A stretch of 54,630 nt of DNA. Origin: Thermithiobacillus plumbiphilus (GTDB taxonomy: Bacteria > Pseudomonadota > Gammaproteobacteria > Acidithiobacillales > Thermithiobacillaceae). This document shows positions 15,713 to 23,823 of the stretch, piece by piece (position 1 is the stretch's first letter; each line of letters begins with the position of its first letter). The position numbers were made by a program, and so were the translations under genes. The notes below the pieces were generated by a model. That model was not told the origin of the DNA. It saw nothing but the letters and a program-made list of their open reading frames with translations, and did no database searches. Where the stretch lies: assembly GCF_038070005.1 (NCBI RefSeq), contig NZ_JBBPCO010000001.1:1-54630 (forward strand). Reading direction: 5' to 3'.

Positions 15713-15763
15713 GGGGCTCCTACCTCACACTGGCCAATGACGACATTATCCACTATTGGGGGA

Positions 15764-15779
15764 GTTTTTCAGAGTCTCC
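15764..15779 (-). repeat. Right terminal inverted repeat of the IS5 element
   Basis: Read on the minus strand it is GGAGACTCTGAAAAAC, the partner of the left end. It is followed on the plus strand by the second CTAA copy. Confidence 0.8.
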
Positions 15780-15850
15780 CTAAAAGTTGTGATTGATAAA
15801 AATAGGCCTATCTGGTTGTTCAGCAGGTGTCAACCCGCTACGCTTGACGT

Positions 15851-16165
15851 ATGATCAAGACGTTCGCGGATCGACGCACTCAGGAGCTGTATGCCACGGG
15901 CGAGGCCAAGCGATTTTCAGCGGATGTTGCCAAACGGGCTACGCCTAAGCTGGAGTACGTGGATTTGGCTACGCGGTTGGATGACCTAGATGAGTTGCTA
16001 CGAGAGCGCCGCGGTATGAGTCCGGAGATGGCAATCCGGTTGGGGCGCCTGTTTGGTAACACACCTGAATTCTGGCTTAACGGGCAGATGGCTGTGGATT
16101 TGTGGGACGCTGCGGAGGCAATAAAGGATGATGTGGCCCGCATCAAACCACTGAATGCCGCTTAA
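15851..16165 (+). pseudogene. Chimeric remnant: HigB toxin N-half fused in frame to HigA antitoxin C-half
   Basis: The 104-residue frame starts like a HigB/RelE-type toxin (MIKTFADRRTQELYATGEAK through LEYVDLATRLDDL, residues 1-46). It then switches to the C-terminal part of a HigA antitoxin (ERRGMSPEMAIRLGRLFGN, TPEFWLNGQMAVDLWDA, to the end). The toxin's catalytic C-terminal half and the helix-turn-helix start of the antitoxin are absent. The junction, near 15980-15994, contains the short repeat GATGAC/GATGAG, consistent with a deletion between small direct repeats. Automated annotation may call it a HigA antitoxin, but it is a scar of a higBA locus. Whether it is expressed is unknown. Confidence 0.75.
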
Positions 16166-16264
16166 TTAGCCCACCATGCCGACATCCACTAGGCTGCGCT
16201 TCGTTCACGCTATCCTCCGCCGTTTCCCGGCTATCATCATCTATCATGCCACTCTGAAGGCTGA

Positions 16265-16293
16265 TTGACGCTATATACGTAAGTACGTACCAC
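16265..16293 (+). promoter_or_regulatory. Possible promoter/operator of the YefM-type gene
   Basis: TTGACG (16265-16270) precedes a weak -10 at about 16288-16293. Palindromic ACGTAC-rich sequence (TACGTA at 16276-16281, GTACGTAC at 16283-16290) overlaps it, as expected for an autoregulated antitoxin operator. GGAGG at 16306-16310 is the ribosome binding site. The 150 bases upstream, back to the chimeric gene, hold nothing else that I can identify. Confidence 0.4.
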
Positions 16294-16316
16294 CATGGTT
16301 TCATCGGAGGTCTACA

Positions 16317-16556
16317 ATGAAGACGCTCAACGTAAGCGAAGCCAGAGCCAATCTTTACCGCCTCATTGATCAGGTGGCAGAATCACACCAGCCGATTTAC
16401 ATCATAGGGAAACGCAGCAGTGCCGTTCTTCTTTCGGCAGAGGATTGGCAGTCCATCCAGGAAACACTGTATTTGCTGTCCGTGCCCGGTATGCGCGAGT
16501 CCATCAAAGAGGGTATGTCCAATCATTCCAGCGGACGCAATGGAGTGCGCAACTGA
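16317..16556 (+). CDS. Phd/YefM-family antitoxin, orphan with altered C-terminus
   Basis: This 79-residue protein matches the YefM family (LNVSEARANLYRLIDQVAE, VLLSAEDWQSIQETLYLL, PGMRESIKEGM). YefM binds its operator through the N-terminal domain and neutralises a YoeB/Txe RNase toxin through its C-terminal tail. Here the last 11 residues (from NHSSG) look frameshifted. A one-base change near 16515-16525 would restore a family-like tail containing MECATEFK. No toxin gene follows; the opposing antitoxin gene begins to read in within 20 bases. The DNA-binding part is intact, so it may still act as a repressor. Confidence 0.78.
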   Translation: MKTLNVSEARANLYRLIDQVAESHQPIYIIGKRSSAVLLSAEDWQSIQETLYLLSVPGMRESIKEGMSNHSSGRNGVRN

Positions 16557-16558
16557 AT

Positions 16559-16579
16559 TCAAAGGCCAACCACTATCAC
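16559..16579 (-). pseudogene. Remnant start of a FitB/VapC PIN toxin gene
   Basis: A GTG overlapping the stop of the FitA-type gene (ACGTGA, 4-base overlap) opens a frame reading M-I-V-V-G-L-stop. VapC/FitB toxins commonly begin M-I-V-V-D-T-N. Only the first four codons therefore appear to survive before the deletion junction at about 16560-16568. Confidence 0.5.
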
Positions 16580-16821
16580 GTACGCCCTTGTCTTTTCAGG
16601 GAGTCGATATCTTGCGCCTGAAACTGTCCGGCACTCAGTTCGGCTCGTAACTGGCGCGCACGCGCAAGGCGTTCGCTGGCAGCGATCCTGGTAGGCGTGA
16701 GCACATTCTCAAGGCAGACAATGGCCTCACTGTTGAGGCTGCGACGGTGCATTTCCGCCGCGATCTTAAGCCGACAGTAGAGTTCATCCGGAATATTCTT
16801 CAATGTGAGTGTCCTGGGCAT
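16576..16821 (-). CDS. FitA/VapB-type ribbon-helix-helix antitoxin, orphan
   Basis: The 81-residue protein has an N-terminal Arc-like ribbon-helix-helix (RTLTLKNIPDELYCRLKIAA, HRRSLNSEAIVCLENVL) and a C-terminal tail ending LKRQGRT, which would wrap a PIN-domain RNase toxin. Normal length for FitA. The toxin gene that should follow is missing except for a few codons. The start lies 2 bases after the retropepsin-like gene's stop on the same strand, so it might be co-transcribed with that gene. It should still fold and bind DNA. Confidence 0.8.
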   Translation of the reverse strand: MPRTLTLKNIPDELYCRLKIAAEMHRRSLNSEAIVCLENVLTPTRIAASERLARARQLRAELSAGQFQAQDIDSLKRQGRT

Positions 16822-16823
16822 GA

Positions 16824-17330
16824 TTATTCCGTACTCTCCGACCTGCTCAAACTCAGCACCTCACGCTGAAAATCAATCCCGACCCGGAAGGGGCGCAGGA
16901 AATTCAGTCCGAGCAGGCCGTCCACCTTCACCCCCAGGCGCTGCACATGCGAAAGGTCCAGTGCACAGGCCGCCATGTCCTCGGCACTGGCCTTGCCGAC
17001 CCTCAAGGACTCGATCTTGATCAGGCTGATCTGGCCCACCATGCCCACGCCGGCGCCCATGCCGATGCGCCCTGGCAGGCTCGGCAGGGATAGCCTGTTT
17101 CTCAGTTCCTCGTTCACGCAGGTCAGGGTGGCGCCGGTATCCAGCACGAATTTGAATGGCCCTTGGCCATTGATATGGACCGGCACCAGCATGACGGTCT
17201 CACTGGGACCGGCCCACTCGAAGTGGATCTCGCCCTTGGCAGGATCAGGCGGTGCGCTGACGCGGGCAGGGGTATTGTTGCCACAGCCCGCCAGCAATGC
17301 AGCCAGGACCAGCCAGATAGCGTTTCGCAT
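16824..17330 (-). CDS. Retropepsin-like aspartic protease, lipoprotein
   Basis: This 168-residue protein has a lipoprotein signal (LLAGC, Cys about 16) and a single retropepsin-type domain. The catalytic motif FVLDTGATLTCV lies near residue 62, the flap region follows, and the hydrophobic second motif DGLLGLNFLRPF lies near 138. Such proteins are homodimeric periplasmic aspartic proteases; the substrate is unknown. GGGAGGA precedes the ATG by 4 bases. This appears to be host chromosome again. Confidence 0.82.
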   Translation of the reverse strand: MRNAIWLVLAALLAGCGNNTPARVSAPPDPAKGEIHFEWAGPSETVMLVPVHINGQGPFKFVLDTGATLTCVNEELRNRLSLPSLPGRIGMGAGVGMVGQISLIKIESLRVGKASAEDMAACALDLSHVQRLGVKVDGLLGLNFLRPFRVGIDFQREVLSLSRSESTE

Positions 17331-17388
17331 GTATCCTCCCGGTGATTATTCCGCGCCCAGGCACGGTATTTCACCGGATGATAGCGTT

Positions 17389-18510
17389 TCAGCCGGAAAT
17401 TCGCGCCTCACCAAGAGTGGATGTGCATGATGCGTTTCGGGTTTCCGGCTGCATGCTCCCCGCAACGGCCAATAGTTGTCTGGCCTGCCGGAAGTCATGC
17501 CAGACCTGATTTTCGAAGTCATACAGCTTGCACTGCCTGAAGATCCCCCGCACCGTCGACCAGCGAAAGCGGTATTCATGAATGAACTCGCCATAGCTCG
17601 CTTTCAGGTCGGCATGGGCGCGCTTCAGGTGATAGAAGGGGATGCGGGCGTCCACATGGTGCGGCGTGTGAGTCATGATGTTGTGAATCAGCAGTTCGCT
17701 GATGCGCGAGCAGCGCACCACCGTGCTGCAGTAAAGCTGCCCGATGGTATTGCTCCACTCCTTGCGCTGATCAAAGAAGGGGATGTCGGGGTGGGTGTGG
17801 TGCAGAAACACAAATAGCGCGATGAAATAGTTGAACACCAGCCAGGGCAGAAAAAGCCCCGCGATCAGGCCCCAGATTCCGCCGCCAAATGCATAGAGGA
17901 TAGCACCGAAGCCGAGCGCAAAGGCCAGCGTGATCAGCTTGTTGAGCGTGAACATGTGCCGATCCTTGTGCTGTTCATCCGGACGAAAGCGCACCATGCC
18001 CGGCCACCAGACGCGCAGGATGTAGTGCAGGGCGCAGAAATAGGGGGTGCGCTCCAGGCGATATAGGGCGCGCTGCCACCAGCCTTTTGCGGCGTACTCG
18101 GCCGGGGTCAAGGGGCGCCAGATCCAGTCCACCGGGCTGAACGAAGTGAAGCCGTGATGCACCTTGTTGTGCCCGAGCGCCCAGAGCCGGTACATGTTGA
18201 GCGAGGGCAGCATGAATATCGTGCCGAGCACTTCCGCCACGCGCTTGTTCTGAAACAGGCTGCCATGGGCGGCATCGTGTGCCCAGACGAACATGAAGGC
18301 CACCGCGCAGCCGGCCAGCAGGCCAAAGAAAAGCTTCAAGACTGGCGAGTCGCTGAGGAACACGCCAGTCATGGCGGCGAGATAAAGGGCGAGATCAAAG
18401 CCGTACCAGAGTAGAGCCTTGGCATGTGATCGTTGATAACATGCAGGCGAGATGCTTTCGCGTACGGTCTGGAGTTTGATGTCTTGCAGGGCGCGCAGGG
18501 TGTGATTCAT
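17389..18510 (-). CDS. Membrane fatty acid desaturase
   Basis: This 373-residue integral membrane di-iron enzyme has the three histidine boxes HDAAH (78-82), HNKVHH (114-119) and HTPHH (about 283-287). Hydrophobic pairs lie at about 35-75 and 195-240. It introduces a double bond into acyl chains and adjusts membrane fluidity. The positional specificity cannot be read from sequence. The start ATG is 24 bases from an 18-bp palindrome that probably regulates it. No partner reductase gene is adjacent. Confidence 0.88.
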   Translation of the reverse strand: MNHTLRALQDIKLQTVRESISPACYQRSHAKALLWYGFDLALYLAAMTGVFLSDSPVLKLFFGLLAGCAVAFMFVWAHDAAHGSLFQNKRVAEVLGTIFMLPSLNMYRLWALGHNKVHHGFTSFSPVDWIWRPLTPAEYAAKGWWQRALYRLERTPYFCALHYILRVWWPGMVRFRPDEQHKDRHMFTLNKLITLAFALGFGAILYAFGGGIWGLIAGLFLPWLVFNYFIALFVFLHHTHPDIPFFDQRKEWSNTIGQLYCSTVVRCSRISELLIHNIMTHTPHHVDARIPFYHLKRAHADLKASYGEFIHEYRFRWSTVRGIFRQCKLYDFENQVWHDFRQARQLLAVAGSMQPETRNASCTSTLGEARISG

Positions 18511-18534
18511 GAGAGATCCATAGATAAAAGGACC

Positions 18535-18552
18535 TCTATATAATTAGATAGA
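18535..18552. promoter_or_regulatory. Palindromic candidate operator upstream of the desaturase gene
   Basis: TCTATATAATTAGATAGA is an 18-bp inverted repeat with a single mismatched pair, centred on TAATTA. It lies in the 72-base gap between the desaturase and the NFACT gene, where the desaturase promoter must be, and it contains AT-rich -10-like sequence on the minus strand. This suggests a dimeric repressor site. Confidence 0.5.
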
Positions 18553-18582
18553 TCCCGCCAAAGCGCAAGGGGCGGGTAGCAT

Positions 18583-20169
18583 TCAGTCGCGGTCGAGCTT
18601 GACGTGCCAGGTCTTGAACTGGCGATAGAGCACCTGGCCGGGTCCGCCGCCTGGCTTGCGCGTGACAAAGCGCGCCTGGGTCCAGTCCACCTCGGCGGCT
18701 TGGCCGGCCCGGGGGCTGTAGCGCACCGCCAGCGCGGCGGCCTGGGCCAGCACGCCATCGGGCGGGCGTTTCTCCTGCTTGGGCATGCGGATGACGACAT
18801 GCGCGCCCGCCAGATCCTGCACGTGCAGCCAGACATCCCAGGGGCGGGCCAGCTTGAAGGTGAGCAGATCGTTCTGTTGCGCACTGCGCCCGACCAGGAC
18901 CTCATAGCCCTGCATTTGCAGGCGCAGGGGCTCGGCAGCGGTTTCGGCCTGCCGGGACCTGTTCCGGGCGGCCTTGCCAGCGACCGCCGGGTAGAGGGCA
19001 TCAAGTTCGGCGGTCAGGGTATCCGGGCCTGCTTGGCCTTTCGTCAGCGCATCATTCAAGCCATCCAGTGCCTGCACCCGCGCCTGAAGGGTCTCCAGCC
19101 GTGCCTGGGCCTGTGCCGCCCCGCGCTCGGCGCGACGCGCCATCTGAAAGTAGTGTTCCGCCTGCTCATGCAGCCCGCGCCCGGCCTGCACCGGAATCTG
19201 CATCGACTCCGGCGGTTCGGCATGATAATCGAGCGCCTCGATTTGTGCGGTATTGGGAATGGCGTCGGGCAGGGTGTAGAGCGCCTGGCCCCAGCGCCGG
19301 TACAGGTCCGGATCGCTGAGCCGCGCCAGATCCGCCTGCACCCGGGTCAGGGTTTCCCGCTCGCGCTTGAGGGCGTTGCCAAGACGCTGGCGCAGGCTAT
19401 CGAGCTGGGCGGTCTCAAGACCCGTACCGGCTTCCTGTTCGACCAGGGTGCTCCAGGCGCGGGTAAAGTCTGCGTTGCCCTGGTGTTCCCAGCCGGGTAA
19501 CAGGATGGGATATAGGATCTGCTGGTCCTCGCGTTCCAGCCGGCGCCAGGGCGCGCAGCATCGCTGGGCGGCTTCCGCATCCATCCGCACTTGCTGCTCA
19601 TCATCAGGCCGGACATGCTGGCGATGACGCGGCGCCAGATACCAGAGCGCGTCCTCACTGAATCGCGCCGGCGGGCGGTAGCCCTGCTGCGGCAGGACGC
19701 GCGCCTCGGCCGCCAGGAGGTCATCCCAGCGCCAGGCAAAGCGCATCTGATCCGCTTCATCACACAGGATCAGATTGCCGCGGCTGCCCAGCCATTCGGC
19801 CACCAATGCCCGCCGTTCCGCGCGCCCGGTCAGATGCCGGCGCTCGAAGACCAGGCGCAGGATGCGATCGGCAAAGGGCGCCTCGATGCCGACCAGAAAC
19901 ATGCCCTGCAACTGGCTGCGCGCGAGCCCCGCGAAGGGGTGGCTGTCGGCGGGCATGGCATCGCTCTCCAGCCAGAGCCCGAGCGGGGCTTTCTGGATCT
20001 GTAGCCGCAGGAAACGCCCACCGAAATCCAGCACCAGACCCGCCGGTAGGGCCCAGAGGCCGCTGAGCTTGCTGCCGGCAAGTGCATCCTGCAGGCAACG
20101 GCTGGCAGCCCGCAATTGCAGTGCGTCCATGTTCAGTCGGGCCAGGCCAGGTCGGGTTTTCGGAGGCAT
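18583..20169 (-). CDS. NFACT-family protein (RqcH/Rqc2 homologue)
   Basis: The protein has about 528 residues in the NFACT order: NFACT-N (including the ADRILRLVF stretch, where RqcH has its conserved Asp-Arg pair), the helix-hairpin-helix/coiled-coil middle (about 260-400), and the C-terminal NFACT-R domain (DVWLHVQDLAGAHVVIRMP, VRYSPRAGQAAEVDWTQ). RqcH binds stalled 50S-peptidyl-tRNA complexes and adds alanine tails that mark nascent chains for decay. Start choice is uncertain among GTG 20175, ATG 20169 and ATG 20130; the family usually begins at the MDAL region (20130). Confidence 0.82.
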   Translation of the reverse strand: MPPKTRPGLARLNMDALQLRAASRCLQDALAGSKLSGLWALPAGLVLDFGGRFLRLQIQKAPLGLWLESDAMPADSHPFAGLARSQLQGMFLVGIEAPFADRILRLVFERRHLTGRAERRALVAEWLGSRGNLILCDEADQMRFAWRWDDLLAAEARVLPQQGYRPPARFSEDALWYLAPRHRQHVRPDDEQQVRMDAEAAQRCCAPWRRLEREDQQILYPILLPGWEHQGNADFTRAWSTLVEQEAGTGLETAQLDSLRQRLGNALKRERETLTRVQADLARLSDPDLYRRWGQALYTLPDAIPNTAQIEALDYHAEPPESMQIPVQAGRGLHEQAEHYFQMARRAERGAAQAQARLETLQARVQALDGLNDALTKGQAGPDTLTAELDALYPAVAGKAARNRSRQAETAAEPLRLQMQGYEVLVGRSAQQNDLLTFKLARPWDVWLHVQDLAGAHVVIRMPKQEKRPPDGVLAQAAALAVRYSPRAGQAAEVDWTQARFVTRKPGGGPGQVLYRQFKTWHVKLDRD

Positions 20170-20253
20170 ATTCACGGTTCGTGGGCAGGCTTGCGGTTTT
20201 TCAGGGTTTCACGTAATTTGAGGGATTTTCCGGTTTTGGTCCACCCATCATAG

Positions 20254-20275
20254 CACAGCGCCAAAGACCGCTGTG
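20254..20275 (+). promoter_or_regulatory. Hairpin abutting the glyA ribosome binding site
   Basis: A perfect 7-bp stem (CACAGCG, 20254-20260, with CGCTGTG, 20269-20275) and 8-base loop end exactly where the GGAGAGG ribosome binding site (20275-20281) begins. It could modulate glyA translation. No glycine riboswitch structure is visible. Confidence 0.35.
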
Positions 20276-20287
20276 GAGAGGTCGCAC

Positions 20288-21532
20288 ATGTTTTCCAGGG
20301 ATATGCAGATAGCGGATTTTGATTCGGCCCTCTGGGCGGCAATGGAAGGCGAACGCAATCGCCAGGAAGATCACATCGAGCTGATCGCCTCCGAGAATTT
20401 CACCAGCCCCCGGGTGATGGCAGCGCAGGGTTCGGTGCTGACCAACAAATACGCCGAAGGCTATCCTGGCAAGCGCTACTATGGTGGTTGCGAATACGTG
20501 GACGTGGTTGAGCAGCTCGCCATTGATCGCGCCAAGGAGCTCTTTGGCGCCGAGCACGCCAATGTGCAGCCGCATTCCGGCTCGCAGGCCAATCAGGCGG
20601 TTTATCTGTCCGTGCTGAAGCCCGGCGACAAGATCATGGGCATGAATCTCGCCCACGGCGGCCACCTGACCCACGGTGCGCCGGTGAATCTCTCCGGCAA
20701 GCTCTTCGAGGTCGTGGCCTATGGCGTATCCGCCGAGGACGAGCGCATCGACTACGACGCCATGGCCGAAGTGGCCGAGCGCGAAAAGCCGAAGATGATC
20801 GTGGCCGGCGCCAGCGCCTATTCGCGCATCATCGACTTTGAACGCATCGGCGAGATCGCCCGCTCGATCGGCGCCTATCTCATGGTGGACATGGCGCACA
20901 TCGCGGGGCTCGTGGCCGCTGGCCTGCACCCCAGCCCGGTGCCGCACGCCGATTTCGTCACCAGCACCACCCACAAGACCCTGCGCGGGCCGCGCGGTGG
21001 CATCATCCTGTGCCGCGAGCAGTACGCCAAGGCGGTCAACAGCCTGATCTTCCCCGGCATCCAGGGCGGGCCACTGATGCACGTGATCGCCGGCAAGGCC
21101 GTGGCCTTCGCCGAGGCCCTGACCCCAGAATTCAAGGACTATCAAGGGCAGGTCATCGACAACGCCCAGACACTCGCCGAAGGCATGGCCAAACGCGGTT
21201 ATCGCATCGTCTCGGGCGGCACCGACAACCATCTCTTCCTCGTGAATCTCGGCGAGCGCCTGACCGGCAAGGATGCCGAGGCGGCGCTGGGTCGCGCGCA
21301 CATCACCGTCAACAAGAACGGCGTGCCATTCGATACCCGCTCGCCCTTCGTGACCAGCGGCATCCGCATCGGCACCCCGGCGGTGACCACGCGTGGCTTT
21401 GGTAACGCCGAGATGCACCGGCTGGCCAACTGGATCGCCGACGTGCTGGACGCGCCCGAGGACAGTGGCGCGGCCGAGCGCGTGGCCGGCGAGGTGGTCG
21501 AGACCTGCCACCGCTTCCCGGTCTACGGCTGA
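20288..21532 (+). CDS. glyA: Serine hydroxymethyltransferase
   Basis: This 414-residue PLP enzyme interconverts serine and glycine and charges tetrahydrofolate with one-carbon units. Family stretches include [28 protein letters not shown], and the PLP lysine in [14 protein letters not shown] near residue 228. The ATG at 20288 is chosen over GTG 20273 because GGAGAGG lies 7 bases upstream of it. nrdR follows after 6 bases. Confidence 0.96.
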   Translation: MFSRDMQIADFDSALWAAMEGERNRQEDHIELIASENFTSPRVMAAQGSVLTNKYAEGYPGKRYYGGCEYVDVVEQLAIDRAKELFGAEHANVQPHSGSQANQAVYLSVLKPGDKIMGMNLAHGGHLTHGAPVNLSGKLFEVVAYGVSAEDERIDYDAMAEVAEREKPKMIVAGASAYSRIIDFERIGEIARSIGAYLMVDMAHIAGLVAAGLHPSPVPHADFVTSTTHKTLRGPRGGIILCREQYAKAVNSLIFPGIQGGPLMHVIAGKAVAFAEALTPEFKDYQGQVIDNAQTLAEGMAKRGYRIVSGGTDNHLFLVNLGERLTGKDAEAALGRAHITVNKNGVPFDTRSPFVTSGIRIGTPAVTTRGFGNAEMHRLANWIADVLDAPEDSGAAERVAGEVVETCHRFPVYG

Positions 21533-21538
21533 GCCGCC

Positions 21539-22048
21539 GTGCGCTGCCCCTTCTGCAATCACGAAGACACGCGGGTGGTGGATTCGCGGCTGGCGGATGA
21601 GGGCAGCAGCGTGCGTCGCCGGCGCGAGTGCCCGGCCTGTGGCGGCCGCTTCACCACCTTCGAGCGGGTGGAGCTGGCCCTGCCCTCGGTGGTCAAGCAG
21701 GACGGCCGGCGCGAGCCCTTCGATGAGGCAAAATTGCTGCGCGGCTTGCAGCGGGCGCTCAGCAAACGGCCGGTGGATACCGCCCAGGTACACGCCGCCG
21801 CGCGGGCCATTCAAAAGCGTCTGCGCGAGACTGGCGAGCGCGAAGTGCCGGCGCGCCTGATCGGCGAATATGTGATGGAGGCGCTGCGCGAGATCGATCC
21901 GGTCGCCTATGTGCGCTTTGCCAGCGTCTATCGCCGCTTCGCCGATGTCGAGGCCTTCAAGGACGAGATCGATCGCTTGCGCCAGCGCATCGATACGCCT
22001 GGTACGGATCAGCTCAGTCTGTTGCCAACGGACAAGTCCAGGTCGTGA
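21539..22048 (+). CDS. nrdR: Transcriptional repressor NrdR
   Basis: This 169-residue repressor of ribonucleotide reductase genes has an N-terminal zinc ribbon (CPFC and CPAC pairs within the first 35 residues) and an ATP-cone domain (about 49-139), starting [20 protein letters not shown]. It senses ATP/dATP. The GTG start (MRCPFC) is the family-consistent one. The gene is commonly found next to glyA and ribD, as here. Confidence 0.95.
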   Translation: MRCPFCNHEDTRVVDSRLADEGSSVRRRRECPACGGRFTTFERVELALPSVVKQDGRREPFDEAKLLRGLQRALSKRPVDTAQVHAAARAIQKRLRETGEREVPARLIGEYVMEALREIDPVAYVRFASVYRRFADVEAFKDEIDRLRQRIDTPGTDQLSLLPTDKSRS

Positions 22049-23157
22049 GCGCGGATCGCGAGTACATGACCCGCGCCCTGGCCCTGGCAGAAAAAGGGCT
22101 CTATAGCACCGATCCTAACCCGCGGGTGGGTGCGGTGATCGTCAAGGACGGCCAGATCATCGGCGAGGGTTATCACGTACAGGCCGGCACCCCGCATGCC
22201 GAGGTCCATGCCCTGCAGCAGGCCGGTGCGGCGGCGCGGGGCGCGACCTGCTACGTGACCCTGGAGCCCTGCAGCCACTTTGGACGCACGCCCCCTTGTG
22301 CCGATGCCCTGGTGAAGGCCGGCGTTGCGCGCGTCGTGGTGGCCATGGAGGATCCCAACCCGCTGGTCTCGGGCCAGGGCATCGCCCGGCTGCGGCAAGC
22401 CGGCATCCAGGTGGAAGTCGGCCTGCTGGCCGAAAAAGCGGCGGCGCTGAATCCCGGCTTCATCAGCCGCATGCGTCGCGGTCGGCCCTGGGTGCGCCTC
22501 AAGCTGGCCGCCAGCGTGGATGGCCGCACCGCGCTGGCCAACGGCGCCAGCCAGTGGATCACCGGGCCCGAGGCGCGCGCCGACGTGCACCATCTGCGGG
22601 CCCGGTCCAGCGCCATCGTTACCGGCATCGGCACCGTGCTCGCCGATGATCCGCAGCTCAACCCCCGGCTGGATGAGCCGCTACCGCGCCAGCCCTGGCG
22701 GGTGATCCTGGACCGGGAGCTGCGCACGCCGGTGCAGGCGCGCTTGTTTCAGACGCCGGGTCCGGTGATGATATGTCATGCGGCGGGCGCATCCCGTCTG
22801 CACAAGGCGGTGTTGCAGGAGCTCGGCGCCGATTTGGAGCAGTTGCCCGAGTCGCAGGGCGCGCTGGACCTGACCGCCTTCTGGCATCTGCTCAACAGCC
22901 ATGAGATGAACGAGGTGCTGGTGGAAGCGGGGCCGACGCTCGCTGGCGCGCTGATCATGGGTGGCTGGGTGGATGAACTGGTGCTCTATCTGGCGCCCAA
23001 GCTGCTGGGCCCGGACGCCTTGCCCCTGGCTCGGTTGCCGGTTTTCGAGGAGCTGAGTCAGGTGCCCCAATTCCGGTTGCAGGATTGCCGGATGCTGGGC
23101 AATGACGCGCGCCTGATCATGACGACCGGGCACCAGGTCCAGCCGGACGGAATCTAG
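22045..23157 (+). CDS. ribD: Bifunctional riboflavin deaminase/reductase RibD
   Basis: This 370-residue enzyme catalyses steps 2 and 3 of riboflavin synthesis. The N-terminal cytidine-deaminase-like domain (1-145) has the zinc motifs TPHAEVHAL and [18 protein letters not shown]. The C-terminal NADPH reductase domain (about 150-360) includes [19 protein letters not shown] and [14 protein letters not shown]. The GTG start overlaps the nrdR stop by 4 bases. Confidence 0.95.
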   Translation: MSADREYMTRALALAEKGLYSTDPNPRVGAVIVKDGQIIGEGYHVQAGTPHAEVHALQQAGAAARGATCYVTLEPCSHFGRTPPCADALVKAGVARVVVAMEDPNPLVSGQGIARLRQAGIQVEVGLLAEKAAALNPGFISRMRRGRPWVRLKLAASVDGRTALANGASQWITGPEARADVHHLRARSSAIVTGIGTVLADDPQLNPRLDEPLPRQPWRVILDRELRTPVQARLFQTPGPVMICHAAGASRLHKAVLQELGADLEQLPESQGALDLTAFWHLLNSHEMNEVLVEAGPTLAGALIMGGWVDELVLYLAPKLLGPDALPLARLPVFEELSQVPQFRLQDCRMLGNDARLIMTTGHQVQPDGI

Positions 23158-23184
23158 TTGTAGCCCTTTGAAAGGATGATCACG

Positions 23185-23823
23185 ATGTTTACCGGCATCA
23201 TTCAGGCCGTGGGTCGAATCGCTGCCAGACAGCCCCAGGGTGGAGACATGCGTTTCCAGATCGATGCTGGCATGCTGGACATGGCAGATGTCGCCCTCGG
23301 CGACAGCATTGCCGTGTCCGGAGTCTGTCTGACGGTCACCGAGCAGGGCCCCCGGCATTTCTGGGTGGACGTCTCCAAGGAGACCCTGCGCAAGACCATC
23401 ATGGGAGACCTGCAGACTAATCAACCCGTCAATCTCGAAAAGGCCATGCGCCCGAGCGATCGCCTCGGTGGCCACCTGGTGGCGGGGCATGTGGATGGCG
23501 TGGGGGAGGTGGTCGAACGCCACTCCGAAGGCCGCTCGGAGTTCTTCCGCCTGCGTGCCCCACGCGAGCTGGCGCGTTACATTGCCGGCAAGGGCAGCAT
23601 CACCGTGGATGGCATCAGCCTCACGGTCAATGCCGTGTCCGGCGACAGTTTTGATCTCAATCTCATCCCGCACACCCTGGCCGAGACCACGGCCGATGCC
23701 TGGCGGCCGGGAACCCGGGTCAACCTGGAAGTGGATCTGCTGGCGCGCTATCTGGAGCGTCTGATGCAACGCGAAGATACAACCATCACCCCCGAATTCC
23801 TGAAAGATAACGGCTTCGCCTGA
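23185..23823 (+). CDS. ribE: Riboflavin synthase alpha subunit
   Basis: This 212-residue enzyme dismutates two 6,7-dimethyl-8-ribityllumazines to riboflavin. Two homologous lumazine-binding repeats are visible: [12 protein letters not shown] to SVSGVCLTV-type sequence (here [15 protein letters not shown]), and [15 protein letters not shown] to [13 protein letters not shown]. The ATG at 23185 (MFTGI) is preferred to 23176 because AAAGG (23171-23175) is 9 bases from it but touches the earlier ATG. Confidence 0.94.
   Translation: MFTGIIQAVGRIAARQPQGGDMRFQIDAGMLDMADVALGDSIAVSGVCLTVTEQGPRHFWVDVSKETLRKTIMGDLQTNQPVNLEKAMRPSDRLGGHLVAGHVDGVGEVVERHSEGRSEFFRLRAPRELARYIAGKGSITVDGISLTVNAVSGDSFDLNLIPHTLAETTADAWRPGTRVNLEVDLLARYLERLMQREDTTITPEFLKDNGFA

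Larger units (their letters stand above)
14628..15779 (-). mobile_element. IS5-family insertion sequence, complete (1152 bp)
   Basis: The element is bounded by imperfect terminal inverted repeats and flanked by a 4-bp direct repeat CTAA (14624-14627 and 15780-15783), which fits the YTAR targets of the IS5 group. It carries one intact transposase gene on the minus strand. Both ends and the target duplication are preserved, so insertion may be recent. It landed between the unknown membrane protein gene and the chimeric HigB-HigA gene and does not visibly split a coding frame. Confidence 0.88.

Noticed and set aside
15113-15796. Plus-strand open frame of 227 codons within the IS
   Set aside because: It is antisense to the intact transposase and extends over the IS end; no family features.
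9207-16560. Integron integrase, phage integrase or prophage genes in the island
   Set aside because: No tyrosine or serine recombinase, capsid, portal or terminase gene was found; the only recombinase is the IS5 transposase.
20176-20287. Glycine riboswitch before glyA
   Set aside because: The 110-base gap is too short for a tandem glycine aptamer and shows only one small hairpin.
23158-23184. FMN riboswitch in the riboflavin operon
   Set aside because: The gaps before ribE and ribBX are too short, and no RFN-type conserved blocks were seen there or upstream of ribD, which overlaps nrdR.
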